A stretch of 64,000 nt of DNA from Hydractinia symbiolongicarpus. Lineage: Eukaryota > Cnidaria > Hydrozoa > Anthoathecata > Hydractiniidae. Of the stretch, positions 51,279-62,122 are shown piece after piece. The stretch covers positions 14,485,501 to 14,549,500 of the forward strand of contig NC_079881.1 of the NCBI RefSeq assembly GCF_029227915.1, read 5' to 3'. A model generated the notes under the pieces. It was not told the origin of the DNA and made no database searches. It saw only the letters and a program-made list of their open reading frames with translations. Within the stretch, counting starts at the first letter, position 1. Each line of letters begins with the position of its first letter. The position numbers were made by a program, and so were the translations under genes.

Positions 51279-54200
51279 ATGACTTCGAGAAATACAGTTG
51301 TTGAATTAAGAGCTCTCGCTAGAGAACGCGGCCTACGTGGCTACTCAAGGCTTAGAAAGGCCGATCTGATCGAATTATTGACACCCACTACTGTGTCAGC
51401 ACCGGTACCCGTGCCGAGACCCACCAGACCAGTACCAGCGCCGAGACCAATACCAATGCCTAGACCAGTACCCATGCCGAGACCCACCAGACCAGTACCA
51501 GCGCCGAAACTAAATAGACCAATACCGATGCCTAGACCCTCGAGATCCGGTACTAGCCAACAAGACATGGATTTGAAAAGCAAGTTGATTGAATGGAGAG
51601 ACTGGTTAATAAATCATGTACCTAGGGCTATTAAGGAGAAAGCGAGTAAAGCTTTCAAAACCATGAAGGATAAGATCATGGGTTTGTATAAAAAGGGCAG
51701 TGGAGAGGAAGAGGTGAAAGAGGAGGAAGAGGTGAAGGAGGAGGAAGAGGAGGAAAACCCCTATACCCCCATTGAAGAAGCTTTTGTAGGTTCATACAAA
51801 CGTTTCAAAATAAACTCGGATGGTGGGAAGAATGTCAAGGTCTTTCTCGAAAAGGTCGAGCATGTCGTCAAGAGGTTGATGAGTGACGTGCTCGGGCAGA
51901 AGAAGTCGCTGAAGACTCAGGCGACCTTGTGGGTGAAATGGGTAAAGGAGGACACCAGCTCGACCGATGCCCCGTGTGTATATGTCAACAAAGCGTTTAA
52001 TAGTTATATGGAGATACTACATGCCCATGGTGACATTTCTGATGTTTTTGATCGTATGTGTAATAAGATAATCGAGCAGATTGAAAACCCTGCTCTACCT
52101 GCCAGCGGATTCACAATCGAAAGGATCCTACATATGCATGTGGACTTTCACAAACTAAAATTAACTAGAGGTAGTTCTTACTTGCCGCTACCTAAGAATT
52201 TCAGTGGAAAGTTCTCCGTGATTAACCCTCATAACGAGGATGAAGAATGCTTCAAATGGGCCGTTTTAGCTGCCTTATATCATGATAAGATTGATAATCA
52301 TCCTGAACGAATCTCAATCCTTAAGAAGTTTGAAGACAAGTGCAATTGGGATGGTCTATCTTTCCCAATGGCGCTAAATAAAATAGATTTGTTTGAGAGA
52401 AGGAACCCTGATATCGCCGTGCATGTTTTGACAAAAGATGACATAGAGGGTGTCTATATGTGTCGAAAGTCGAAGCATCTTGACCGGGATGAGACGGTTG
52501 TTTTGTTTTTACTGTGTGAAGGGGATAAGAGGCATTATATCGCTGTTAAGAACCTGAGCGGTGTCCTGAGCAAGGCCAACTCAAAGCATGAACATAAAGA
52601 GTATTATTGCTTGAATTGTCTCTCTGGTTTTCCAAGCGAACAGAAAAGGGATGAGCACTTTGAGGATTGTAAGAATAACGATGCCGTTAATATTCAACTC
52701 CCTAGGGAGGGAAGCACCTTAACCTTCACCCACGGTCAGTACCAGCTCAAAGCCCCATTCATCATGTATGCCGATTTCGAAGCTTTTACAAAACCTGAAG
52801 AGATAGAGTGTGGATCGTCCACCGAGAAAGTTGGTAAACATATCCCCACCGGATTCTGTTGTTATAGTAAATATGCTCATGGTGAAGTTTTGGACCCTCT
52901 GAAGCTTTACCGTGGTGATGACTGTGTTCCGCGCTTTGTGGATCATGTGGTTTCCGAGGCGAAAAGGTTATACAACATGTTTCCACAACTTGGTATGCAA
53001 GATCTAACCGATGAAGAACTTGATGGATATGAAAATTCCACCAACTGCCACATCTGCATGAGAGAATTTGGTGAATATGATACCAAGGTTAGGGATCACT
53101 GTCGTTTTACCGGAAAGTTTCGTGGATCGGCACACATGGAATGTAATCTCCGTTACAAGGTGCCTAATTATATTCCGGTTATCTTCCATAATCTGAGTGG
53201 ATATGATTCACATCTATTTATCAAAGAGCTTGCGAAGAAGTATGGAGAAGGTGGTATGAGTGTAATCGCTGAAAATAAAGAGAAATATATCTCTTTCTCG
53301 ACCGATGTTAAGGTTGGTGAATACACCGACAAAAATGGTGAGACCAAAGACAAAAAGATAAAGCTGAGATTCATCGATTCATTTAGATTTATGTCAAGAG
53401 GATTAGGTTCCTTAGCTGACAATCTATCCGATGATCAGTGTAAAAACCTTAGAAAATTCTTCAATGATGAGCAATTCAACATAATGAGAAGGAAGGGTGT
53501 ATACCCATATGAGTATGTTGATTCATTCGATAGGTTTAATGAAACCAGGCTTCCTTCGAAAGATGACTTTTATAGCAAGTTGAACATGAATGGTATCAGC
53601 GATGCCGATTATGCGCATGCCCAGAAGGTGTGGAAGGACATGAAAGTTGAAAATATGGGCGTTTATCATGATATCTATCTCAAGACGGATGTTCTGCTTC
53701 TGAGTGATGTGTTTGAGACATTCAGAGAGACATGTTTGAGAAACTATAAACTAGATCCCGCTCATTTTTACACGGCCCCCGGATTAGCTTGGCAGGCATG
53801 CCTGAAAAAGACAGATGTTAAGCTGGATTTGTTGTCAGATATGGATATGTTACTGTTTGTGGAGATGGGTAGTAGGGGCGGTCTCTGTCAGGCCGTTCAC
53901 AGACACGCGAAGGCAAATAATCCATATATGGGTGATATGTATAATACTTCAGAAGATACAACCTATCTACAGTATCTTGATGCTAACAATCTGTATGGAT
54001 GGGCTATGATACAGAAGATGCCCACCGGGGGGTTTGAGTGGGATGATTCCGGTAAATTAACACCCGAACTCATTTCAGAGTTGGCTGTGGAAAACGGTGA
54101 AAAGGGGTACATGCTTGAGGTTGATGTTAGATATCCACATAATCTTCATGACACACATAACGATCTTCCTTTCATGCCCGAGAGGAAGGTTATCAATGGT

Positions 54201-55192
54201 GTCGAGAAGCTGACACCGTGTCTTTCGGACAAGAGGAACTATGTGATTCATATCCGTGCGCTTGCTCAAGCTTTCAATCACGGTCTTGTTCTGGATAAGG
54301 TTCATAGGGTACTGAGGTTTGATCAGATTGCATGGTTGAAACCTTACATCGACTTCAATACACAGCTGCGCACGGAGTCAAAGAATGACTTTGAAAAGGA
54401 TTTCTTCAAGCTGATGAACAATTCTGTCTTTGGTAAGACAATGGAGAATCAGCGAAAACAGAAGGATATACGTTTGGCCACCAACCAAAAGAATTATGAG
54501 AAAATGGTGATGAAGCCAAACTTCAGGGGTGCAATCCATTTCTCGGAAACACTGATGGGGATAGAGATGTCCAAGATCAAGATCAAAATGAACAAACCGA
54601 TCTACCTCGGCCCCACAATCCTCCATCTATCCAAGATGGTTATGTATGAGTTCCACCATGATTACATGAGACCGAAATATGGTGATGATGTGAAGCTTTG
54701 CTACATGGATACGGATTCATTCGTTTACCACATAAAAACAGACGACTTCTACAAAGATATCGCGAACGATGTGTCTGCGAGATTTGACACATCTGGGTAT
54801 GATAAGGAAGATGGTAGACCTCTACCATTAGGTTTGAATAAAAAGATCATTGGGCTGATGAAGGACGAGTTGGGTGGTAAGGTGATGACTGAGTTCATCG
54901 CCCTAAGAGCTAAGACATACGCATACAAACAGCTGGTAGGGAGGGTAAGAGATGTAAGGGGGTGAAGAAATGTGTGGTGAGGGAGACCATAGGTTTCGAT
55001 GACTATAAGAGATGCCTGTTTGAGGGTGAGAACATTTACAGAACCCAAATGACATTTCGATCGATTAAGCATGATGTTCACACGGTGAAAACAAATAAAC
55101 TGGCGCTCAATGCGGATGATGATAAACGCATAATTTTGGAAGATGGTATTACCACACTGGCAAGAGGACATTATAGACACATATCACTATAA
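51279..55192 (+). CDS. polB: Protein-primed family B DNA polymerase with SAP domain
   Basis: Frame 51279-54965 (1228 residues) plus its natural C-terminus in frame 54962-55192. Order: SAP motif (1-40); Pro/Arg low-complexity PRPTRPVPAPR repeats (42-95); acidic EEEVKEEEE stretch (~145-160); C-x2-C/H-x-C zinc site (CLNCLSGF, ~445); ExoI MYADFEAF (~497); HNH/treble-clef-like CHICMREF-CRFTG-CNLRY (~590-625); ExoII HNLSGYDSH; ExoIII KTDVLLLSDV; motif A YLDANNLYGW (~900); motif B LMNNSVFGKTM (~1045); motif C CYMDTDSFVY (~1142). It would replicate element DNA from protein-primed ends. The two frames meet at a G5 tract (54959-54963), where one base is missing or a -1 shift occurs. The last codons lie in the right TIR. 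Confidence 0.9.
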
Positions 55193-55441
55193 ATTATAGG
55201 GCACGACAGATGAGGGTGGGGAGGGACCCATGGGACGGGGAGGGGGCCAGGGGGACACGGCTGGGGAGGGGGTTTTGGACAGATATTATAGAGCATGCCC
55301 GCTTATTTAACGTAAAGTGGTAAAGTGCACATGGATTTTATGGACTCTTCTATCGTTGATTTGACGTGGATGATCTATAAATTGACGTGGAGTGGCACAA
55401 CATATTAATCGCTGTCCTAGGATCGGCATTTTCCTATCTCT
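55142..55441. repeat. Right terminal inverted repeat of element A
   Basis: Reverse complement of 39395-39694. It overlaps the last ~17 codons of PolB and ends ...gcattttcctatctct. Confidence 0.95.
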
Positions 55442-55483
55442 CATGCCGTTGTTTTTCGAAAATCTTCTGCGAGAAGAAAAGCG

Positions 55484-55756
55484 CGGCCGCGTCATTTACC
55501 GCCTGTTTTACTTTAAAATTAACGGCAGAATCAGTGGCAAAAAGCGCGGCCGCGTATTTTAGTACCTGTTTTAACTGCCACATTCTGCAGACCAGATTTG
55601 AAAACTGGCGGTAAAACTCGCGGTGAAACACGCGGCCGCTGCTATAAAGACGCGGCCGCGCTTTTTAAAACGCGGCCGCACATAATTTCACGCGGCCGCG
55701 TCTTTTACAGTGCGCCTATTTTAAATGAAAACAAAACGTTGTAATCAGCCACGGTA
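55484..55756. repeat. Right TIR of the split DDE transposon
   Basis: Inverted relative to 35062-35336, more diverged than the arm copy, ending gtaatcagccacggta. Confidence 0.85.
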
Positions 55757-56330
55757 GTGCAAGGCCCTGGATTAGTTTCAACATCACCAGAAATTAAAAG
55801 TACCATACGGCGACATTTTTTATATGCGGGGTTCACAATAGTGGTGGTAACGTGTGATCGAGAAAAAAACTCTTAAAAGCTAAAGAAACCTCTGTCATTT
55901 TGTTTTGAAGCGGGCTCAAAAAATTCAGTAATTTCACCAATAAGTTCACTAATAAATTCACCGATAAGTTCACTATTAAGTAGTTCACCAATAATTTCAC
56001 TATTAAGTTCACCAATAAGTAAATTCAAGTTCAAGGTTCAGTAATTTCAATTAATTCTGAACATCTGAATGTTCTGAATAACTAGCTTTTATACTCTGTT
56101 GAGTTTCTTCTCTTTTATACACTGCCGAGTGACGGTTCCTAAACCTAAAAAAAAGAAAAGAAATTCATTGTATTTTTTTTTCAATAGCACGGTATAAAAA
56201 TTAACAAACTTATGTCTGCTAGGATACCAACACCTCACAAAATGAAATTAAAAAGTATGTAAAACTTGCACTTAAAGCAGATTTTACGTCCCACTCTTAA
56301 ATAAATTATAACTTGAAAATCGTTTATAAA
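55757..56330. repeat. Flank with short tandem ttcaccaataa repeats
   Basis: Positions ~55925-56030 are about five imperfect 20-25 bp units of ttcac-aataagttcacta. No coding capacity is supported. Confidence 0.5.
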
Positions 56331-57360
56331 ATACTAGCTGTTAACCTGTTGTAATCCACAGGTTTGCCAGATTAACTGGTTGTATACACGTTTTTCTTTC
56401 GCGCAAGAAAAGCGTTTTCGACCTGCTTTAATTTTATTAGCAAAATGCTTCTGGGCTGAAATTTTCTTACTTTTTATTCTTTTATTTTTCTTTGTTTTAA
56501 AACACTATTTTCGTTGAGAAAAAAAAGACTTTGTTATTTTTAGAATAAAATTTTCAGGATGTAATTTCAGTGAAAAAACTGTGTTGTTTTTTGACCTGTA
56601 AACGGAAATACAGGGTTTTTTTCAATATCAGAAATTTTATTTTATAAGAAAATGAGCTTCAAAACCTAAAAACCTTAAGAAAATGTTAAGAAAATCCCTA
56701 GCCTCAGTATGACAGAATTCAATTTCTGGAAACCTTCATAATTACATTTATATACGTTTATTTAATCACCATAAATTTAAAACAACATTTCATGATATAT
56801 CGTTATGTGTGGAAAAATCTACGGGGTCACCCGTCCTTTATATATCGCATTTCATTTCGCTTGTGGTTTTACACAAGGCTATTATTAATATAGAGACTAA
56901 TCGTTTACCCGTGGAAATATTCACAAGGGACGCCCGTCCTTTATATATCAGATTTCATTTCGTGTGTGGTTTTACACAAGTCGCTTTTGGCCGACAAAAC
57001 AGACAAATAAGGCTATTATTAATATAGAGACTAAACGTTTACCCGCGGAAATATTCACAAGGGACGCCCGTCCTTTATATATCGCATTTCATTTAGTGTG
57101 TGGTTTTACACAAGACGCTTTTGGCCGACAAACTGACAAAATATGGCTATTACTCTTTTGTGCTTAATTGTAGGGGGGTCGAATAAGCAGGGGGGGGGGG
57201 AGTGGGTCATAATATAATGACTTAAGAGGGTGTCAAACAGACAAAGTACAGACTGACTAACAGACAAAATGACAAAATATGGCAACTAGTCTTTTACCCA
57301 TGGAGAAATCCACAGGGTCGCCCGACTTTTATATCGCATTTCATTGTATAAAAACCATAC
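56331..57360 (-). mobile_element. Helitron-like end cluster with a 134 bp tandem unit
   Basis: The unit gactaa-cgtttacccg-ggaaatattcac...ggctattattaatataga occurs at 56895 and again at 57029 (134 bp period), with partial copies near 56335, 56805 and 57280. On the minus strand each begins TCTATATTAATAATAG and ends in a cgtggaaa-ttcac-type hairpin followed by TTAG/CTAG, so they look like tandem Helitron-type elements. Confidence 0.55.
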
Positions 57361-57365
57361 ATTTA

Positions 57366-57663
57366 CGTTAGGTATATGCATTTGGAAATCTTCTAAATAA
57401 GCTGTATCATACAGCTTAATTAGGTGACATACATCTAAATTAGGAGGTAGAAAAAGTTTTTCCTCGATTTCTCGAAAAATGTAAATTTTAGCAGAATCAC
57501 CACTGCAGCTCTTTCGTTAGGTATATGCATTTGGAAATCTTCTAAATAAGCTGTATCATACAGCTTAATTAGGTGACATACATCTAAATTAGGAGGTAGA
57601 AAAAGTTTTTCCTCGATTTCTCGAAAAATGTAAATTTTAGCAGAATCACCACTGCAGCTCTTT
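57366..57663. repeat. 149 bp perfect or near-perfect tandem duplication
   Basis: The block starting gttaggtatatgcatttgga and ending gaatcaccactgcagctctt occurs at 57366-57514 and again at 57515-57663. Within it, ctgtatcatacag is a small palindrome. No gene. Confidence 0.85.
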
Positions 57664-58736
57664 CATTATCAGTTTGACCACTATATTATAAAAAAAAAGA
57701 ATGGTATTTCCAGCACCCGGGGTTCAAAAGATATGGAATAGAAACAATGGTTCAATGTAGCGATGTTTATTTAAGCTGTACTACATCCTAGTTAGGATAT
57801 CACGTCACGTGATACAGCCTATTTAAGCAGCTTATTTAAAATTTCAAATTTAGCGGATCTCTGGGGTGCTACGAAAAAACTAAGATATTGGAGATGTTTA
57901 TATGGGTTAAATATTGGATTACTTAGTTAGATAGATGCTAAAATTGAGTTAAATGTGTGTTTTCGAGGATCAAAGTTTTGTACATTTTAACTAACCTGTA
58001 AAACGCCTAATTAGACTGTAAAGAACAATTTGCAGTGCACAGATATGTGCAAGTGTGTTGATTGTGAAAATGAGCGATGGTTCCGATGAAGAGATAGAGT
58101 ATGACTCTGAAGATGAGAATGATAACGTTTAGTTTGAAGTTAATGATGATAGTACTTAGTGTATTTCATGATGTTGAGATTTTAATTGTACTTCAAAACG
58201 TTTCTAGCAGCTTGTTGGTCTAAGTCTACAGTGCCCAATCTGGTCTGCATTTTTTATTGTCAGTCATAGTTTCCACCATTATGGAACTATTTTGAGTTTT
58301 AATAAAGGTCGATATGAAGGGCAGCAAGGGTGTGAGTAGTTCTGCCAACTTTCCACAATTTTTAACAAATTAGTGTGCAGAAACCATAACTTTTGTGCCT
58401 GGTCTGCAAATTATCAGTCCTGATTTTATCAATATCTGCAATTATGATTAAGGAGCTAAGAGCATAATTTAAGAGAATATTAGCGTGGAAGTAAGGATAC
58501 GAAATTTTTGCTGTGTAGCTTGCACCGTTCTCGAGATATTGCCTTTTTTATATCTGGTCTGTAAATTACCGGTACTGTTTTTTTTACATTATTAAAACCT
58601 TAATATCTCGAGAATAAAACATTTTCAAGGTATGGTTATTCTCAACCTCGTCCCCAGGGCATCATGTATCTTTTCTGACCCCGGGACGGCGATACGACCA
58701 TGGCCCTGGAGGAGGCTCGTCCGATATGAAACCTGA
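57664..58736. other. Intergenic, nothing coding
   Basis: AT-rich. At ~58640-58720 there is a GC-richer stretch (ctcgtccccagggc...ggccctggaggaggctcg) that looks like part of a dispersed repeat, possibly the LINE 3' region. Confidence 0.35.
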
Positions 58737-58863
58737 TTGGCGCGGATATGTCAAATAATTATTGCGTCATACAAAACATTTTGGCGAGGCGGTGAGTCTG
58801 TGACCAACAGGAGGAAGCTGTTCGTATTAAAATGGCGGAGGTGTATCAGCAGTATCAGCAGTA

Positions 58864-60374
58864 TCAAGTTTGGCTTAAATTTAAGTTTACCGTACAGTTG
58901 TATATTATGCAAGGAAGAATCATTCCATTATAAATCTTTCTTTTTGATGAATCGTCGAGATAAGTTTGAAGAGAAGACAATATACGTAATTTGGATACTG
59001 AACGCTTGTAGATTTTATCAAAATTAGTAGAGAGTGAAAGTGAACTATCCAACGTAGTTCCCAAGTATTTGTATGTTTCAGTAGCCTGTATCTCAGTGTC
59101 ATCAAACAACAAGGACATATTTTTACTACAGGATGATAGTTTTTTCGAGGTACCAAAAAGCATACTTTCGGTTTTGCCTTTATTCAAGTTGATAACTAGC
59201 TGGTTGATTTGGAAATATGTTGAAATCAACTTCAAGTCAAAGTTCAAAGAATGCGTGTTTTTTAAGCATTTCTCAAAATCATTGAAATAAATCAAGAAAA
59301 GAAGTGGTCCCAAGATCGAGCCTTGGGGCACTCCACAGGTGATCTTCATACGTTCTTACACTTCTCAACAATACAGTATTGCTCCCTATTGAAAAGGTAG
59401 TCAGCGAACCAATTTCGAGCAGAACCTCTGATTCCAACACTTTTCAACTTTTCCAGGAGAATTGAATGGTTTAAAGTGTCAAAAGCCTTTGACACTTTAA
59501 ACCATTCAATATTCGCAAAGCTGTCGACAAAGTGCACCTACCAAGTTGCCTTTGTCGACAGCTTTGCAAATATTGTCTGTCAGCAGGATGGTAGCTAGCT
59601 CAGTTGAACGTCTTTTCCGATAACCGAACTGATTTTCTGATAAGATGTTGTTATTCTCGAGGTATTCAGATAGTTGTTTATGGACAGCTTTCTCGAGGAT
59701 TTTTGATAAGGAAGAAAGTACGGAAATCAGTCGATAATTGTTGTTGCTGTCAGTTGCACCTCCTTTGTGAATTGGGGTAATTTTCGCAATTTTCCACTCA
59801 GTTGGAACCAGGCCAGTGGAAATCGACATATTGATGAGGTGAGTTAATGGACCCGATAGGGGTTGGGCAGCATCTTTCAGGATTCCTGGAGGTAGGTTGT
59901 CACAACCAGCAGCTTTTCTCCGTTTTAGTGATCTCAGTTCTTTTTCTACAAATATTCGACTAACGTAGCCGAAAGTAAACACTTTTTCTGACGTAACAAG
60001 TTTTGGTGGTATCTCCCAGACGAAACTTCTTAGCTTGAAAGCTTTGGATTTAATTGATTGTGCAATGTTTGTAAAAAACTTACACAATACGTTCGCAGTA
60101 TTCAGGTTCTTTTCCTGATCGATGCTCGTAGTTGCAGAAGCTGGAGGATGTTCTTTTGTTGGAAATATTTCTTTGATGCATTTCCAAAACTTAGACGGGT
60201 TTTTACAATTCTCGTGTAGAAGATACTTGTGGTATTTCTGTTTTGCTTGTTTCACTTTGTTGTTACAAGAATTTTTAAGTCTTTTGTAAGTCGACCAGTC
60301 ACATTCTTTTTTCGATTTTCTCGCTTTGCGAAGCAACTTGTCTCTTGTGTTCATGAGCGCTTTCAAATCATAAG
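58864..60374 (-). pseudogene. LINE reverse transcriptase (C-terminal part of ORF2), broken
   Basis: Frame 59506-60366 has the basic linker (KALMNTRDKLLRKARKS) and RT blocks RRKAAGCDNLPPGIL, PTEWKIAKITPIHKGG, NNYRLISVLSSLSKILEK and ENQFGYRKRRST. Frame 59346-59537 continues with SKAFDTLNHSILLEKL, and 58864-59349 with TCGVPQGSILGPLLFLIY and YKYLG. The YADD-type active-site box is not found between LIYFND and the thumb (LISTYF), so it appears deleted. A double-hairpin insertion at 59461-59580 breaks the frame. The copy is inactive. Confidence 0.75.
59461..59574. repeat. Two adjacent near-perfect hairpins inside the RT gene
   Basis: Hairpin 1 has 23 bp perfect arms at 59461-59483 and 59488-59510 with a 4 nt loop. 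Hairpin 2 has arms 59508-59532 and 59550-59574 with one mismatch. In each pair, one arm is normal RT sequence and the other is an inverted copy inserted next to it. Confidence 0.85.
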
Positions 60375-60657
60375 TAAGGGGCTGTTTATATGAGAGGCGG
60401 GACGGGACGATTGCTGGGACGGGACGTTTGCCGGGATCCCGCTCTCATTAATAATTATACTTAAAATCACCTTGCGTTTATATGGAAAATTTTTGTCCCG
60501 GGACAATTTCGTCCCGTCCCGGCTGAGCGGGATCCCGCTTGGAGCTGAGCGGGATCCCGGCTTAGGCGGGACGTTTTTTTCCATATAAACACACCGTCCG
60601 GGACAAACAAGGTAATATTTGCACTATCAGCATATTTCAATAGAAAGAAAAAAAAAA

Positions 60658-61736
60658 ATGGCTGCTAAACGTGCACTTGTTAAGAAGCCAACAGATGTTC
60701 CAACCAAGAAAAAGTGTTTTAGATTCAATGATGAAATGGTTTTTAACCTCATTAACTGTCTATTAAATTATAAAGCGAAGTGTGAGTTTGAGAACATTGA
60801 TTTTGATGCAGACAAACCAATGCAATACAAAGTCATTCGAACTGAGTTGGCAAAATTATATCAAAATGAAGAAGAAGTGTTTGGGCCAGTGGAGGATACC
60901 TCCACTGAGCTCTCCCTAGAAAATGTTAGGGAAATGAAAAAAATGATAGCAAGAGGCTACCAAAGAGTGTTAGAAAAAATAAAAGATTTACGGCAGGGAT
61001 TTTCTAAAGCAGTAATTAGTGGCAAGCGTAGTGGCTGTGGCAGATTAGTGTATGAACACTATGACAGTTTGAAGCTCCTTTGGAGTGGAAGTGCAAACAC
61101 AGAGCCCCTACCCAATGACATTGATAGTGCGCTGATGTGAATCAAACAAAATCAAGTAATAAAATGTTATCTGACCATGATGATCCAACTGCAAATATTA
61201 ATAGTGTTGACAGTGGTGAATATGAAGATCCAGCAGATGACGATAATTTGAGCTTGTCATCAAGTGATCAGTCAGTCTCGAAAAATTCATGCATTGTTAC
61301 TTCCACACCAAAAACTACATCAGCAGTGCCAAAACTTATTGATCATAAAAGAAAACAACTTGAGAGAAAGTTGTCATCTGCTCAGCGTGATACCTTACTG
61401 TTGAGAGAAGCAAAAGAAGAAAGATCTGGTCATAAAGAGCTCCAAGAGATGATTAAAAATTCTAATGAGTCCTTTACAGCTGCACTTAATAATATAAGCC
61501 AGGCTATGTTGCAAATTAGCGAAACTATGTCACACTCCATGCAGCTGATGGCACAATCATTCAGCCAGCAAGTGGGTCCAAGCTCACAAAATTATGAAAG
61601 CTATGGTAGACATCACCATTTTCAGCATATAAATCCAAATTGTAATGTCGTCTTAAGCATCGTAACCCAAAACAACAACATAAGTCCCAACGATCCCAGT
61701 GGCGGTGGTTATTATCAATCATTAATGAGGGAATGA
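60658..61736 (+). CDS. Harbinger Myb/SANT-like DNA-binding protein, one frame change
   Basis: The first frame, ATG 60658 to TGA 61138-61140 (160 residues), has a basic start and a trihelix/Myb-like region (FNDEMVFNLINCLLNYKAKCEFENIDFDADKP...LAKLY, then RGYQRVLEKIKDLRQGFSKAV and GRLVYEHYDSLKLLWSG). The second frame, overlapping by 4 bp, has an acidic Ser-rich stretch (DDDNLSLSSSD) and a long helix (LIDHKRKQLERKLSSAQRDTLLL), and ends at 61736. Together they fit one accessory protein that brings the transposase to the ends and nucleus. The -1 relation suggests one missing base or an intron boundary. Confidence 0.6.
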
Positions 61737-62122
61737 TACGAAAAAAAAACATGTGTATATAGTTCAGAGAGTGTTTCAGGAACAATTACATTGATGCAAG
61801 TTTATGTTCACAGACAAACCTAAAAGTTATATTATGTTGATTGCCTAAACATTTATGTTATGTTAGTTGCCCAACAAACTATATGCCCAAAACGTTCTAA
61901 TCCGTAGATTTTTAACAAAAATTAACAACAAACAAAAATATTTTCACTGTGAGTTACATTGAGCATAATAGGCTTTCAAATCTTTAGCAGTATCAGAAGA
62001 AACTTTTTATTGAAATTAATGTGCGAATGTTTGAATTTAGCCTTTATCATTTCCTTTTACAGAACATGCAATACTTTATAAATCTTTACATTTTTTGTAT
62101 ATATTGTATATATATATAATTG
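61737..62122. other. Spacer between convergent Harbinger genes
   Basis: AT-rich with no gene; tatatatata near 62100 and aataaa-like words may serve as 3' ends. Confidence 0.5.

Larger units (their letters stand above)
39395..55441. mobile_element. Polinton/Maverick-like element A (16,047 bp)
   Basis: It is bounded by 300 bp near-identical TIRs and encodes the defining set: retroviral-type integrase, PolB, packaging ATPase and a putative double-jelly-roll capsid. It carries about ten further genes. It lies inside the DDE transposon at 35062-55756. A clear 6 bp target duplication is not visible (acatcc left, catgcc right). Lesions are few: a stop in the 39.9-41.1 kb gene, and shifts in the 45.2 kb gene and at the end of PolB. 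Confidence 0.85.
35062..55756. mobile_element. RVE/DDE DNA transposon (IS3EU-like) split by Polinton element A
   Basis: The TIRs at 35062-35336 and 55484-55756 are ~275 bp inverted copies. Both start taccgtggctgattacaacg and are packed with gcggccgc. Between them lie a transposase (35421-36593, plus) and a convergent HECT-like gene (36947-39115, minus). Removing the 16,047 bp element A leaves a transposon of about 4.65 kb. The superfamily label IS3EU-like rests on the integrase-core transposase and is tentative. No convincing target duplication was seen outside the TIRs. Confidence 0.7.

Noticed and set aside
51341-51583. Gly/Leu-rich minus-strand frame
   Set aside because: Antisense of the Pro/Arg repeat of PolB.
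39389-55447. Target-site duplication acatcc/catgcc for element A
   Set aside because: The two 6-mers are not identical and I could not find a convincing alternative register.
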